From Oscillospiraceae bacterium (GTDB lineage Bacteria > Bacillota > Clostridia > Oscillospirales > Oscillospiraceae), in the NCBI GenBank assembly GCA_031261245.1, contig JAISKU010000036.1, positions 1-25,395 of the forward strand: 25,395 nt of DNA, written 5' to 3'. A program made the position numbers and the translations under genes. The notes below the pieces were generated by a model. That model ran no database searches, had not been told where the DNA came from, and saw only the letters and a program-made list of their open reading frames with translations. Numbering within the stretch: position 1 is the first letter of the stretch; each line of letters begins with the position of its first letter. This document shows, one piece after another, positions 4,024-12,405 of this stretch.

Positions 4024-6599
4024 TCGCCCGCCCTCTTCTTCAGCTCAAAAAGCAAATTCATCGCCTCAATCGGTGTAATCGTGTCGATATCCGTCCGCCG
4101 TATCACCTCGGCGAGCTCGATCCCGCGCGTGTCCTGCATCGAGATCTGCGCCTCCTCCGGCTCCGCCGCGAAAACCTCGCCCGCGCCGAGCGTCAGACCC
4201 TCCATCACCTCGCGGGAGCGCGCCACGACGCTGCGCGGCAGACCCGCGAGGTTCGCCACGTCAATCCCGTAGCTGTCCCGCGCCCCGCCGGGCGAAATCT
4301 TCCGCAGGAAAATTAAGTCCCCGCCGCGCTTCTTCGCGGATATCGAGTAGCATTTTACCCCCTGCACCTCGCGCTCCGCCGCCGCGAGCTCGTGGTAGTG
4401 CGTCGAGAAGAGCGTTTTCGCCCTAAGCCGCGTCGCGCAGTATTCGAGTATCGCGCGCGCAATCGCCACGCCGTCATACGTCGAGGTGCCGCGCCCTATC
4501 TCGTCGAAAATCAGCAGACTGCGCGAGGTCGCGTTCTTCAGAATCTCGGCCGCCTCCGTCATCTCCACCATGAACGTCGATTTCCCCGCCGCGAGGTCGT
4601 CGGACGCGCCGATTCTCGTGAAAATCCTGTCCACCACGCCTATCACCGCGCCCGCCGCCGGCACGAACGACCCCATCTGCGCCATCAGCACAATCAGCGC
4701 CGTCTGGCGCATATACGTGGATTTTCCCGCCATGTTCGGCCCCGTGATTATCGCCGCGATGTTCTCCCGCCCGTCGAGGAACGTGTCGTTCGGCACAAAC
4801 AGCGTGTCCGCCCGCGCGAGCTCGACGACCGGGTGCCGCCCCGCGCGAATATCCACAATCCCGTCGAGGTTCACCTCCGGCCGCACGTAGCCGCCGCGAG
4901 CCGCCGCCTCCGCGAGGGAGCAGTACGCGTCCAGCTCCGCGAGCCTCCGCGCAGTCTCAAGCACGCGCCCGCTCCGCTCCGCGATTGAGTCCAGAAGCGC
5001 CTTGAAAAGCTCGTACTCGAGCGCCACGGCCCGCTCCTTCGCCGTCAGCAGCTCGCTCTCGAGCCGTTTCAGCTCCGCCGTCACGAAACGCTCCGCGTTC
5101 GCGAGGGTCTGTCGCCGCTCGTACCCCTCCGGCACGTCCTCTGACTTCGAGCGCGGCATCTCAATATAGTACCCGAAAACCCGGTTGTACCCGATTTTCA
5201 GCTTTATCCCCGTCGCCTCGCGCTCGCGCCGCTCGAGCTCCGCCATCGCCCCGCCGCCGTCGCGCACGAGGCCGCGCAGACGGTCTATCTCCGCGTCGCG
5301 CCCCTCGCGAATAATCCCGCCCTCGCGCACCGAAAACGGCGGGTCGCCGTCTATCGTGTCCGCGATCTCCGCGCGGATGTCCTCAAGCCTGTCAAATCCG
5401 CGCAGCTCGACGAGCGCCGCCGCCTCAAACGCCGCGAGGTTCTCACCGAGCGCCTCAAACTCCCCCGCGGAGCCCGCGAGCGACAGCAGATCCCGCGCCG
5501 TCGCCGTGCCGTATATTATCTTCCCCGACAGCCGCTCTATATCCCCCACGCCGCGCAGCGCCTCCGTCAGCTCACCGCGCAGCACGGTCTCGCGCGCGAG
5601 CTCACCGACCGCGTCCTGCCGCCGCCGTATCGCCGTCGGGGACAGCAGCGGTCGCGTCACCCAGCCGCGCAGCAGCCGCCGCCCCATCGCGGTCTTTGTG
5701 TGGTCTAAAACCCACAGCAAACTCCCCTTTTTCTCCCCCGTCGAGCTCGACGCTATCAGCTCAAGCCCGCGAATCGCATTCAGATCGAGCTCCATATACC
5801 CCGCCGCGCTCTTGGAAAACCGCAAATGCGCCGCCGGGGTCCGCCGCGTGTCGCCGACGTAGCCGAGAAGCGCGCCCGTGGCGATCGCCTCCGGCGAGCC
5901 GGGTAAAAGCCCCGTCTCGTGCTCCGCGTCCGCCCCGAACCTGTCGCGCAGCGCGTTCTCCGCGTACCCCTCGCGGAACCGCGCCTCCTCCGACTGCGTG
6001 AAGCAGTTTAGCTGCGAGGTCAGAAAGTCGAGCATCGCGCCGTCGTGCGCCGCCCGCCCGCCGAGTATCGCCTCGCGCGGCGATATGACGGAAAGCTCGT
6101 TGCGCACCTTCTGCGGATTGTCGCCCTCGAGCGGCGTGACGGTCATCTCACCGGTCGAGATATCGGCGTAGCATATCGCCGCGCCGTCGTCGGAGACGTA
6201 CACCGCCGCGAGATAGTTCGGTTTCCCCTCGTCGAGCATACTCGGCTCCGTCACCGTTCCCGGCGTCACGACGCGTATGATGTCGCGGTCAACGAGCCCT
6301 TTCGCCGTCGCCGGATCCTCAAGCTGCTCGCACACCGCGACCTTGTAGCCGCGCGCGACAAGCCGCGCGATGTACGCCTCGGAGCTGTGGTACGGCACTC
6401 CGCACATCGGAATCCGCTCCTCCGGGTTCTCCACCGCGCGGTCGCGCGTGGTAAGCGTCAAATCGAGCTCGCGCGAGGCGGTAATCGCGTCCTCGCCGAA
6501 CATCTCATAAAAATCGCCGAGCCTGAAGAAGAGCAGACAGTCGGGATTTTTCGCCTTTATCTCCCTGTATTGCCGCATCATCGGCGTGTTATCCGGCAT
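4020..6599 (-). CDS. mutS: DNA mismatch repair protein MutS
   Basis: An 859-residue, full-length MutS that recognises base mismatches and small loops. The mismatch-reading Phe-X-Glu is FYE at residues 30-32 in FFRLGDFYEMFG. The clamp and lever regions follow, then the ATPase domain with Walker A GPNMAGKS (620-627), the signal STFMVEM (674-680), Walker B LLIFDE (695-700) and STHYHEL (732-738). The C-terminus ends in a short ITPIEAMNLLFELKK helix. The ATG at 6597-6599 (MPDNTP) is preceded by GGTGG at five bases; the open frame upstream crosses the promoter and is not used. No mutL is visible nearby; the gene is instead followed by the CPBP protease. Transcribed divergently from ppdK. Confidence 0.97.
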   Translation of the reverse strand: MPDNTPMMRQYREIKAKNPDCLLFFRLGDFYEMFGEDAITASRELDLTLTTRDRAVENPEERIPMCGVPYHSSEAYIARLVARGYKVAVCEQLEDPATAKGLVDRDIIRVVTPGTVTEPSMLDEGKPNYLAAVYVSDDGAAICYADISTGEMTVTPLEGDNPQKVRNELSVISPREAILGGRAAHDGAMLDFLTSQLNCFTQSEEARFREGYAENALRDRFGADAEHETGLLPGSPEAIATGALLGYVGDTRRTPAAHLRFSKSAAGYMELDLNAIRGLELIASSSTGEKKGSLLWVLDHTKTAMGRRLLRGWVTRPLLSPTAIRRRQDAVGELARETVLRGELTEALRGVGDIERLSGKIIYGTATARDLLSLAGSAGEFEALGENLAAFEAAALVELRGFDRLEDIRAEIADTIDGDPPFSVREGGIIREGRDAEIDRLRGLVRDGGGAMAELERREREATGIKLKIGYNRVFGYYIEMPRSKSEDVPEGYERRQTLANAERFVTAELKRLESELLTAKERAVALEYELFKALLDSIAERSGRVLETARRLAELDAYCSLAEAAARGGYVRPEVNLDGIVDIRAGRHPVVELARADTLFVPNDTFLDGRENIAAIITGPNMAGKSTYMRQTALIVLMAQMGSFVPAAGAVIGVVDRIFTRIGASDDLAAGKSTFMVEMTEAAEILKNATSRSLLIFDEIGRGTSTYDGVAIARAILEYCATRLRAKTLFSTHYHELAAAEREVQGVKCYSISAKKRGGDLIFLRKISPGGARDSYGIDVANLAGLPRSVVARSREVMEGLTLGAGEVFAAEPEEAQISMQDTRGIELAEVIRRTDIDTITPIEAMNLLFELKKRAGD

Positions 6600-6633
6600 G
6601 TTACCACCATTTCCATCGCATAAATTTTTTCTG

Positions 6634-6662
6634 ATTATACCACGCCCGCGCGGCGCAGGCAA
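6634..6662 (-). promoter_or_regulatory. Predicted mutS promoter
   Basis: On the minus strand TTGCCT (6657-6662) and a perfect TATAAT (6634-6639) are separated by exactly 17 bases. Transcription would start near 6627, about 28 bases before the mutS ATG. Confidence 0.8.
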
Positions 6663-6714
6663 GACCGCTTTGCGAAAGAAAAGACAAAAAATCATAAAAA
6701 AACACAAAAAATGC

Positions 6715-6743
6715 TTGTCAGTATATGCACCGCATGTTATAAT
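6715..6743 (+). promoter_or_regulatory. Predicted ppdK promoter
   Basis: TTGTCA (6715-6720) and TATAAT (6738-6743) are separated by 17 bases. The -35 matches consensus at five of six positions, so this should be a strong vegetative promoter. It gives a leader of about 53 nt before the GTG start. The flanks are A-rich. Confidence 0.85.
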
Positions 6744-6802
6744 AATTCGCTATCTAAGGTAAAACATAGTGAAATGAAAAAAATAAATGGGAGTGACTAA
6801 CG

Positions 6803-9496
6803 GTGCCAAAGAAATACGTCTACCTCTTTTCAGAGGGCAATGAAAGTATGCGCAACCTGCTCGGCGGCAAAGGGGCGAACCTCGCCGAGATGACAAATCT
6901 CGGTATGCCCGTCCCGAACGGCTTCACCATCACGACGGAGGCCTGCACGCGCTACTACGACGACGGCGAGAAAATCGCGCCGGAGATCGAGGAGGAGATT
7001 CTGCGCTACCTCGACGAGCTGGAGCGCATAACGGGCAAAAAATTCGGTGACGAGGAAAATCCGCTCCTCGTGTCCGTGCGCTCGGGCGCGCGCGCGAGTA
7101 TGCCCGGCATGATGGACACGATTCTCAACCTCGGACTAAGTGAGCGCGTCACGGCCGTAATGGCCCAAAAATCCGGTAACCCGCGCTGGGCCTACGACTG
7201 CTACAGACGCTTCATACAGATGTACTCCGACGTGGTCATGGAGGTCGGCAAGGAGTATTTTGAGGCGCTCATCGCCGCGATGAAGCTCTCGCGCGGGGTG
7301 GAGCAGGACGTCGATCTCACCGCCGACGACCTCAAGGAGCTCGCGGGTCAGTTCAAGGCGGAGTACAAGGCCAAAACCGGCTCGGACTTCCCGACGGAGC
7401 CGAAGGACCAGCTCCTCGGCGCGGTGCGCGCCGTGTTCCGCAGCTGGAACAACAGCCGCGCCATCGTCTACCGCCGTGAGAACGACATTCCCGGCTCGTG
7501 GGGCACCGCCGTCAACGTACAGTCCATGGTGTTCGGCAACATGTCGGAGAGCTCCGGAACAGGCGTCGCGTTCACCCGCGACCCCGCGACGGGCGCGCGC
7601 AAGCTGTACGGCGACTATCTGCAAAACGCGCAGGGCGAGGACGTCGTCGCCGGAATCAGAACGCCGCAGCCCATCGACCAGCTCGGCGAGATCATGCCCG
7701 ACGTGTACAAGGAATTCGTCGCCATCGCGGACAAGCTTGAGCAGCATTACAGAGACATGCAGGACATGGAGTTCACGATTGAAAACGGCAAATTATTCAT
7801 GCTTCAGACGCGCAACGGCAAGCGCACGCCGTTCGCGGCGCTCAAAATCGCCGTCGCGCTTGTAAATGAGGGCATGTGCACCAAGGAGGAGGCGCTGCTG
7901 AAGATTGAGGCGCGCGCACTCGACGCGCTGCTGCACCCGATTTTCGAGGAGAAGGCGCTCAAGGCCGCAAAACCCATCGGCAAGGGCATCGACGCGTCGC
8001 CCGGCGCGGCCACCGGCCACGTGTACTTCACCGCGGAGGACGCCGTGGCGCACGCGCCTGACGGCCCCGTGCTGCTCGTGCGCACCCAGACGTCGCCGGA
8101 GGATCTCGCCGGCATGTACGTGGCGCAGGGCATACTCACCGCCGTCGGCGGCAAGGCGTCCCACGCGGCCGTCGTCGCGCGCGGCGCCGGAATCTGCTGC
8201 GTCGTCGGCTGCAACGACCTGATCATACGCGAGTCGGAGCGCAACCTGTACATCAACGGCGTGACAGTGCGCGAGGGCGAGTTCATGTCCATCGACGGCT
8301 CCACCGGAAACGTCTACATCGGCACAATCCCGACAGTGGACGCGAGCATAAGCGACGATTTTTCAATCATCATGGGCTGGGCGGACGAGGTTCGCCGCCT
8401 GAAGATCCGCACGAACGCCGACACGCCGCACGACGCGGAGGTCGCGCTGAAATTCGGCGCGGAGGGCATCGGCCTCACCCGCACGGAGCACATGTTCTTT
8501 GACGACGACCGCATCCCCGCCATACGCGAGATGATCGTCTCCAAAACCGCGGAGCAGCGCAAGGTCGCGCTCGCGAAAATCCTGCCGTTCCAGCGCGACG
8601 ACTTTATCGGCATCTTCCGCGTCATGCGTGAGAAGCCCGTCACAATCCGCCTGCTCGACCCCCCGCTGCACGAATTCCTGCCGACAAAGGAGGAGGATAT
8701 CCGCGCGCTGGCCGTGGAGATGAGCCCCCTGTATGACGGCCTGCGGAAAACCCTGACCGACAATGGTCTGCTTGTATCCAACGATGTGTGGGAGAGGCTG
8801 CTGTACGAGAATTTGAATGCCACTATCGACTCCCTGCATGAGGAGAACCCGATGATGGGCCACCGCGGGTGCCGGCTCGACGTGTCGTACCCCGAAATCG
8901 CGGAAATGCAGTCCCGCGCGATAATCGAGGCGGCTATCGCCGTGAAAAAAGAGACGGGTATCGACATCGTACCGGAGATCATGATCCCGCTCGTCTGCGA
9001 GCTCAAGGAGCTCAAGTACGTCAAAAACCTCGTCACCGGCACGGCCGACGCGATCATCGCGGAGAGCGGCGTCGATCTGAAATACCACGTCGGCACGATG
9101 ATAGAGATTCCGCGCGCCGCGCTGCTCGCGGACGAGATCGCGACGGAGGCGGAGTTCTTCAGCTTCGGCACGAACGACCTCACGCAGATGACGTTCGGCT
9201 TCTCGCGTGACGACGCCGGAAAATTCCTGCCGGAGTATTACGACAAGAAGATTCTGGAGTCCGACCCGTTCCAGCGCCTTGACCAGTCCGGCGTCGGCAA
9301 GCTCGTGGAGCTCGGCGTGTCCCTCGGCCGCTCCGTGCGCCCCGACCTGAAGGTCGGCATCTGCGGAGAGCACGGCGGCGACCCGTCCTCCGTGGAATTC
9401 TGCCACCGCACGGGGCTCGACTACGTGTCCTGCTCGCCGTTCCGCGTCCCCATCGCAAAGCTCGCCGCCGCGCAGGCCGCCATCAAATCCAAATAA
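6803..9496 (+). CDS. ppdK: Pyruvate, phosphate dikinase
   Basis: An 897-residue cytoplasmic enzyme that interconverts pyruvate, ATP and phosphate with phosphoenolpyruvate, AMP and pyrophosphate; anaerobes use it in glycolysis or gluconeogenesis. The N-terminal ATP-grasp half (about 1-350) carries GGKGANLAEM and SVRSGARASMPGMMDT. The swivelling domain has the phosphorylated His454 in GGKASHAAVVARG. The C-terminal TIM barrel (about 530-897) has the catalytic Cys854 in GICGEHGGDPSSVEFC and ends in SCSPFRVPIAKLAAAQAA, very close to the clostridial enzyme. The start is GTG 6803-6805 with GGGAG nine bases upstream. It is transcribed alone, divergently from mutS, and ends at the terminator at 9511-9545. 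Length is slightly above the usual 870-880 residues. Confidence 0.97.
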   Translation: MPKKYVYLFSEGNESMRNLLGGKGANLAEMTNLGMPVPNGFTITTEACTRYYDDGEKIAPEIEEEILRYLDELERITGKKFGDEENPLLVSVRSGARASMPGMMDTILNLGLSERVTAVMAQKSGNPRWAYDCYRRFIQMYSDVVMEVGKEYFEALIAAMKLSRGVEQDVDLTADDLKELAGQFKAEYKAKTGSDFPTEPKDQLLGAVRAVFRSWNNSRAIVYRRENDIPGSWGTAVNVQSMVFGNMSESSGTGVAFTRDPATGARKLYGDYLQNAQGEDVVAGIRTPQPIDQLGEIMPDVYKEFVAIADKLEQHYRDMQDMEFTIENGKLFMLQTRNGKRTPFAALKIAVALVNEGMCTKEEALLKIEARALDALLHPIFEEKALKAAKPIGKGIDASPGAATGHVYFTAEDAVAHAPDGPVLLVRTQTSPEDLAGMYVAQGILTAVGGKASHAAVVARGAGICCVVGCNDLIIRESERNLYINGVTVREGEFMSIDGSTGNVYIGTIPTVDASISDDFSIIMGWADEVRRLKIRTNADTPHDAEVALKFGAEGIGLTRTEHMFFDDDRIPAIREMIVSKTAEQRKVALAKILPFQRDDFIGIFRVMREKPVTIRLLDPPLHEFLPTKEEDIRALAVEMSPLYDGLRKTLTDNGLLVSNDVWERLLYENLNATIDSLHEENPMMGHRGCRLDVSYPEIAEMQSRAIIEAAIAVKKETGIDIVPEIMIPLVCELKELKYVKNLVTGTADAIIAESGVDLKYHVGTMIEIPRAALLADEIATEAEFFSFGTNDLTQMTFGFSRDDAGKFLPEYYDKKILESDPFQRLDQSGVGKLVELGVSLGRSVRPDLKVGICGEHGGDPSSVEFCHRTGLDYVSCSPFRVPIAKLAAAQAAIKSK

Positions 9497-9510
9497 TCAC
9501 CCACAACACA

Positions 9511-9545
9511 AAAAAAGAGAGGACGCACGGCGTCCTCTCTTTTTT
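9511..9545. terminator. Bidirectional intrinsic terminator (ppdK / kinase operon)
   Basis: GAGAGGACGC (9517-9526) pairs perfectly with GCGTCCTCTC (9530-9539) around ACG, flanked by six A on the left and six T on the right. The T-run works on the plus strand for ppdK and the A-run works on the minus strand for the mscS-kinase operon. Confidence 0.93.
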
Positions 9546-9552
9546 CCTGCCC

Positions 9553-10392
9553 TCACTCACACGCGAAGTCGCGCAGCCCCTCCTCGAAGTTCACCCCGAA
9601 GCGGATATCCGTCCCCGCCTCAAGCGTCCGCCGCGCCGCGTCGGCCGTAAAATCCGCCGCCCGTTGCAGCGCCGCCTGCGGCGCTTTCCCGAGCACGAGC
9701 CCCGCGACAAGCGCCGACGCGAACACGTCGCCCGTCCCGTGATAGCTGCCCTGCACACGCTTTGAGAACGCGTAATCTATCTTTTTTGTCCGCGCGTCTA
9801 TCACCGCCGCGCCGAGCTGCTCCTCATCGAAAAACACGCCCGTCAGAACCGCCAGCTTCGCCGGAAGCTCCGCCAGTCTGTACATCATCTCCTCGATGTA
9901 CCCCCGCGTGTACGGCCCGTCGCGGTACTCCTCGCCGAGCATGAGCGCCGCCTCCGTCAGATTCGGCACAATCACGTCCGCCCCCTCGCAGAGCTTGCGC
10001 ATCCCCGCCGGAAAACCGGCGTCAAACGTGGGGTACAGCTTGCCGTTGTCGGCCATCACAGGATCGACGACGATAAGCGCGCCCTGCTTTTTCATCTCCG
10101 CGAATATCTCCGACACGATCTCAAGCTGCTCGGGAGAGCCGAGAAAGCCGGAGTATCCCGCGTCGAATTTCAGCCCGATATCCCTCCAGTGCCGGAAAAT
10201 CGGCAGCACATCCTCCGTCAGATCGCGGTACGTGTACCCCGTGAACCCGCCCGTGTGCGTTGAGAGCACGGCCGTCGGTATGACGGCCGTCTCAATCCCC
10301 GCCGCCGAGAGTATCGGAAGCGCCACGGTCAGAGAGCATTTCCCGAAACAGGAGATGTCGTGTATTGCGGCCACGCGCGGCTGTCTTTTCAT
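9553..10392 (-). CDS. pdxY: PfkB/ribokinase-fold pyridoxamine (pyridoxal) kinase, PdxY-like
   Basis: A 279-residue kinase of vitamin B6 salvage, predicted to phosphorylate pyridoxal or pyridoxamine. The N-terminus IHDISCFGKCSLT matches the PdxY-like group in clostridia. DPVMADNGKLY (110-120) is the ATP/magnesium region and GTGD (219-222) carries the catalytic Asp222 of the ribokinase fold. The ATG overlaps the mscS stop as ATGA, so it is co-transcribed with and coupled to the channel gene. Substrate preference between pyridoxal and pyridoxamine, or a hydroxymethylpyrimidine-like substrate, cannot be decided from the sequence, so the symbol is provisional. Confidence 0.88.
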   Translation of the reverse strand: MKRQPRVAAIHDISCFGKCSLTVALPILSAAGIETAVIPTAVLSTHTGGFTGYTYRDLTEDVLPIFRHWRDIGLKFDAGYSGFLGSPEQLEIVSEIFAEMKKQGALIVVDPVMADNGKLYPTFDAGFPAGMRKLCEGADVIVPNLTEAALMLGEEYRDGPYTRGYIEEMMYRLAELPAKLAVLTGVFFDEEQLGAAVIDARTKKIDYAFSKRVQGSYHGTGDVFASALVAGLVLGKAPQAALQRAADFTADAARRTLEAGTDIRFGVNFEEGLRDFACE

Positions 10393-11270
10393 TTTGTCGG
10401 CTCCTTCTTTGCCGCAACCGGCAGTGTGTGCGGGTGCGCGAACTCCACGTGCGCGTACTTAAAGTGCTTCCAGACCTCAAGCGTGATGTCGCTCTTCATC
10501 TTATACGACGCGGAGGAGCTCTCCGCCCACACCCACACCTTCAGGACGATGCCGAGCGTCTCCAGACGGTTTATAAGCACCTGCACGGGCTCCTTGCCCG
10601 CGCGCCTGTCCTCCTCCGCCTTCGCGTCGTCGTACTGCGGGTGGCGCATTATCGCGTTGCGCACGACCTGCATGGCGACCTCGAGGTCGGAATCATACGT
10701 CACCGTGAACTCCAGCGGCATACATATCTTGCTGTCGCCGTAGTTTGAGTTCTCAATCGCCGCCTTGTTCATGTTGGAGTTGGGGATAAAAAGCCGCCTG
10801 TTCTCAAACGTCCGTATAACCGTGTGGCGCAGCGTGATCTCCTCGACCACGCCGATCTGGTTTATGCCGATGTGCCGCACGATATCCCCGATTTTGAACG
10901 GACTCGTCAGAATTATAATCACGCCGGAGCACAGATTCCCTATCGGCTCCTGGCACGCGATGGACAGCACCACCGCGACGACGCCGGAGCTCGCCAAAAG
11001 CGTACTCAGCGCGTTTTTCGCGCTCCCGGAGACTACCGCCATAAGCGCGGCGGCGTACAGCAGCGCGAGCAGCACGTATTTCAAAAACCGCACAAAGCCG
11101 AACGTCTGCCCGCGCATCCGCCGCTTCTTCTCCACCCGCTTGAACACGGCGGTCACGACCTTCGCGAGCACGGCGGTCAGCACCACGACTATCGCGATGC
11201 GTATCGCGGTGTTCGCCGCGGTCGCCTTGTCGGCGCCGAGGAGGTCAAGAAGTCTGTCCATAAAGCCCAC
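10389..11270 (-). CDS. MscS-family mechanosensitive ion channel
   Basis: A 293-residue small-conductance mechanosensitive channel, which opens under membrane tension and releases solutes after osmotic downshock. Three hydrophobic helices span about residues 20-125, the last being the pore helix followed by IGNLCSGVIIILTSPFKIGDIV, the family hallmark. The beta domain has FIPNSNMNKAAIENSNYG, and the C-terminal alpha/beta vestibule completes the fold. The start is taken as GTG at 11268-11270, because GGAGG (11279-11283) sits eight bases upstream. An ATG three codons later is too far from this site, and the GTG at 11277-11279 overlaps it. It is first in a two-gene operon with the pyridoxamine kinase; no functional link is obvious. 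Confidence 0.93.
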   Translation of the reverse strand: MGFMDRLLDLLGADKATAANTAIRIAIVVVLTAVLAKVVTAVFKRVEKKRRMRGQTFGFVRFLKYVLLALLYAAALMAVVSGSAKNALSTLLASSGVVAVVLSIACQEPIGNLCSGVIIILTSPFKIGDIVRHIGINQIGVVEEITLRHTVIRTFENRRLFIPNSNMNKAAIENSNYGDSKICMPLEFTVTYDSDLEVAMQVVRNAIMRHPQYDDAKAEEDRRAGKEPVQVLINRLETLGIVLKVWVWAESSSASYKMKSDITLEVWKHFKYAHVEFAHPHTLPVAAKKEPTK

Positions 11271-11300
11271 TGAACGCACCTCCCTTGGATGTAAAAACTT

Positions 11301-11328
11301 ATTATATCATGTTTTACTATGCAATCAA
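11301..11328 (-). promoter_or_regulatory. Predicted mscS-pdxY promoter
   Basis: On the minus strand TTGATT (11323-11328) and TATAAT (11301-11306) are separated by 16 bases. The start would be near 11294, leaving room for the AGGGAGG ribosome binding site before GTG 11270. Confidence 0.72.
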
Positions 11329-11433
11329 CTTCGTGAATATCCACAAATTTTCACGCGTTTCTCGCGAAATCCGGGCGCGTTTTTGTGCGATATCCATAAA
11401 ATTTACAAAATCGCAATAATTTATGTTTCTTTT

Positions 11434-11482
11434 TGTAACCAAAGTGCGTATAATGGCTACAGCAAAATACATTTCGGTTACA
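11434..11482. promoter_or_regulatory. Inverted repeat around a -10 element upstream of the SleB-like gene
   Basis: TGTAACC (11434-11440) is the exact inverse complement of GGTTACA (11476-11482). Between them is TATAAT (11449-11454), the likely -10 for the downstream hydrolase gene; its -35 region is poor (T-rich, no TTGACA match at 16-18 bases). A poor -35 with a flanking inverted repeat fits a regulated promoter, but the repeat is short and could be chance. The rest of 11330-11532 holds no gene that I can see. Confidence 0.4.
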
Positions 11483-11532
11483 TTATTGTCACTATTCAAA
11501 TCGCATCCGCTGTAAGCGGGAAAGGAACTCAC

Positions 11533-12363
11533 ATGAAAAACCACATAAAACGAAGAATCATCTCGCTGCTTATCGCGGCGCTCACCCTCGGGGGCGCGCT
11601 CACCGCGACGGCGGCGGCGCCCGGCGAGAACCGCATCACCGTGCTCGTCACGGGAAGCGCGACGCCGCAGGCGTTCTACGGAAACCTGCGCGACGGCGTG
11701 ACCTACGTGTCCGTCAGGACGTTCTCCGCGGCGCTGGACGCCACGAACGTACTCGCGGGCGGCGACGCCGTCTCGGTGTTCGCCCCGGGGCTTGAACTCA
11801 CCGCGCGGGCGGGGGACAAGTACCTCAAGGCAAACGGCCACTACATCTTCGTACCCGGGGAGTGTACCCTCGAGGGCGGGGAGATATGCGCCCCCGTGCG
11901 AATTCTCGCGCAGGCCTTCGGCGCGCGCGTGGACTGGAACCAGCCGTTCAAAACCGTGCTCGTCGCGGCGGGCAAGGCTCCGATATCGCCCATAGAGGAC
12001 TCCTTCACGAAGGACGACCTGCTGTGGATGGCGCGCATAATCGCCGCCGAGGCGCGGGGAGAGAGCTTTGACGGCAAGCTCGCCGTCGGCAACGTGATAA
12101 TGAACCGCGTCGCCTCGCCCTACTTCCCCGACACGGTGTACGACGTCATATTCGACAGGCGCTCCGGCGTCCAGTTCACGCCCACCTCCAACGGCGCGGT
12201 GTTCAACGACCCGCCGGAGGAGTGCGTCGCGGCGGCGGAGCTCGCCCTCGGCGGCGCGAACGTCGTCGGCGACTGTCTCTACTTCGCCGCGACGACGAGG
12301 TGCTGGGCGGGCAACAACCGCGACTACTACGGCGCGATAGGAGGGCACTACTTCTACCTGTAA
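11533..12363 (+). CDS. Secreted cell-wall hydrolase, SleB/CwlJ type with copper-amine-oxidase-like N-domain
   Basis: A 276-residue exported protein. Residues 1-28 form a signal peptide (MKNHIKRR, then a hydrophobic stretch ending TATAAA). Residues about 35-145 resemble the copper amine oxidase N-terminal-like repeat common on clostridial surface proteins (TYVSVRTFSAALDA, CAPVRILAQAFGARVDW). Residues about 160-276 are a Hydrolase_2 (SleB/CwlJ) domain with AARIIAAEARGES-like sequence, where Glu173 is the probable catalytic acid, and LAVGNVIMNRV. Such enzymes cut peptidoglycan, for example the spore cortex at germination, but non-spore roles exist. ATG 11533-11535 has AAGGA seven bases upstream. 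The upstream region has an inverted repeat around the -10. A separate promoter for the next gene starts eight bases after the stop. Confidence 0.88.
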   Translation: MKNHIKRRIISLLIAALTLGGALTATAAAPGENRITVLVTGSATPQAFYGNLRDGVTYVSVRTFSAALDATNVLAGGDAVSVFAPGLELTARAGDKYLKANGHYIFVPGECTLEGGEICAPVRILAQAFGARVDWNQPFKTVLVAAGKAPISPIEDSFTKDDLLWMARIIAAEARGESFDGKLAVGNVIMNRVASPYFPDTVYDVIFDRRSGVQFTPTSNGAVFNDPPEECVAAAELALGGANVVGDCLYFAATTRCWAGNNRDYYGAIGGHYFYL

Positions 12364-12370
12364 TTTGCGT

Positions 12371-12399
12371 TTGCCTTTTCCCCGTCCCCGGTGTATACT
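12371..12399 (+). promoter_or_regulatory. Predicted promoter of the DUF3810 gene, implying a leaderless mRNA
   Basis: TTGCCT (12371-12376) and TATACT (12394-12399) are 17 bases apart. The ATG at 12406 is the seventh base after the -10, the usual place for the transcription start, so the mRNA would begin at or next to its start codon. There is no properly spaced Shine-Dalgarno. Confidence 0.6.
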
Positions 12400-12405
12400 C
12401 AGGAC

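Noticed and set aside
10765..11532. Upstream extension of the SleB-like frame by 256 codons
   Set aside because: It runs antisense through mscS and across the intergenic promoters; the signal peptide and ribosome site fix the start at 11533.
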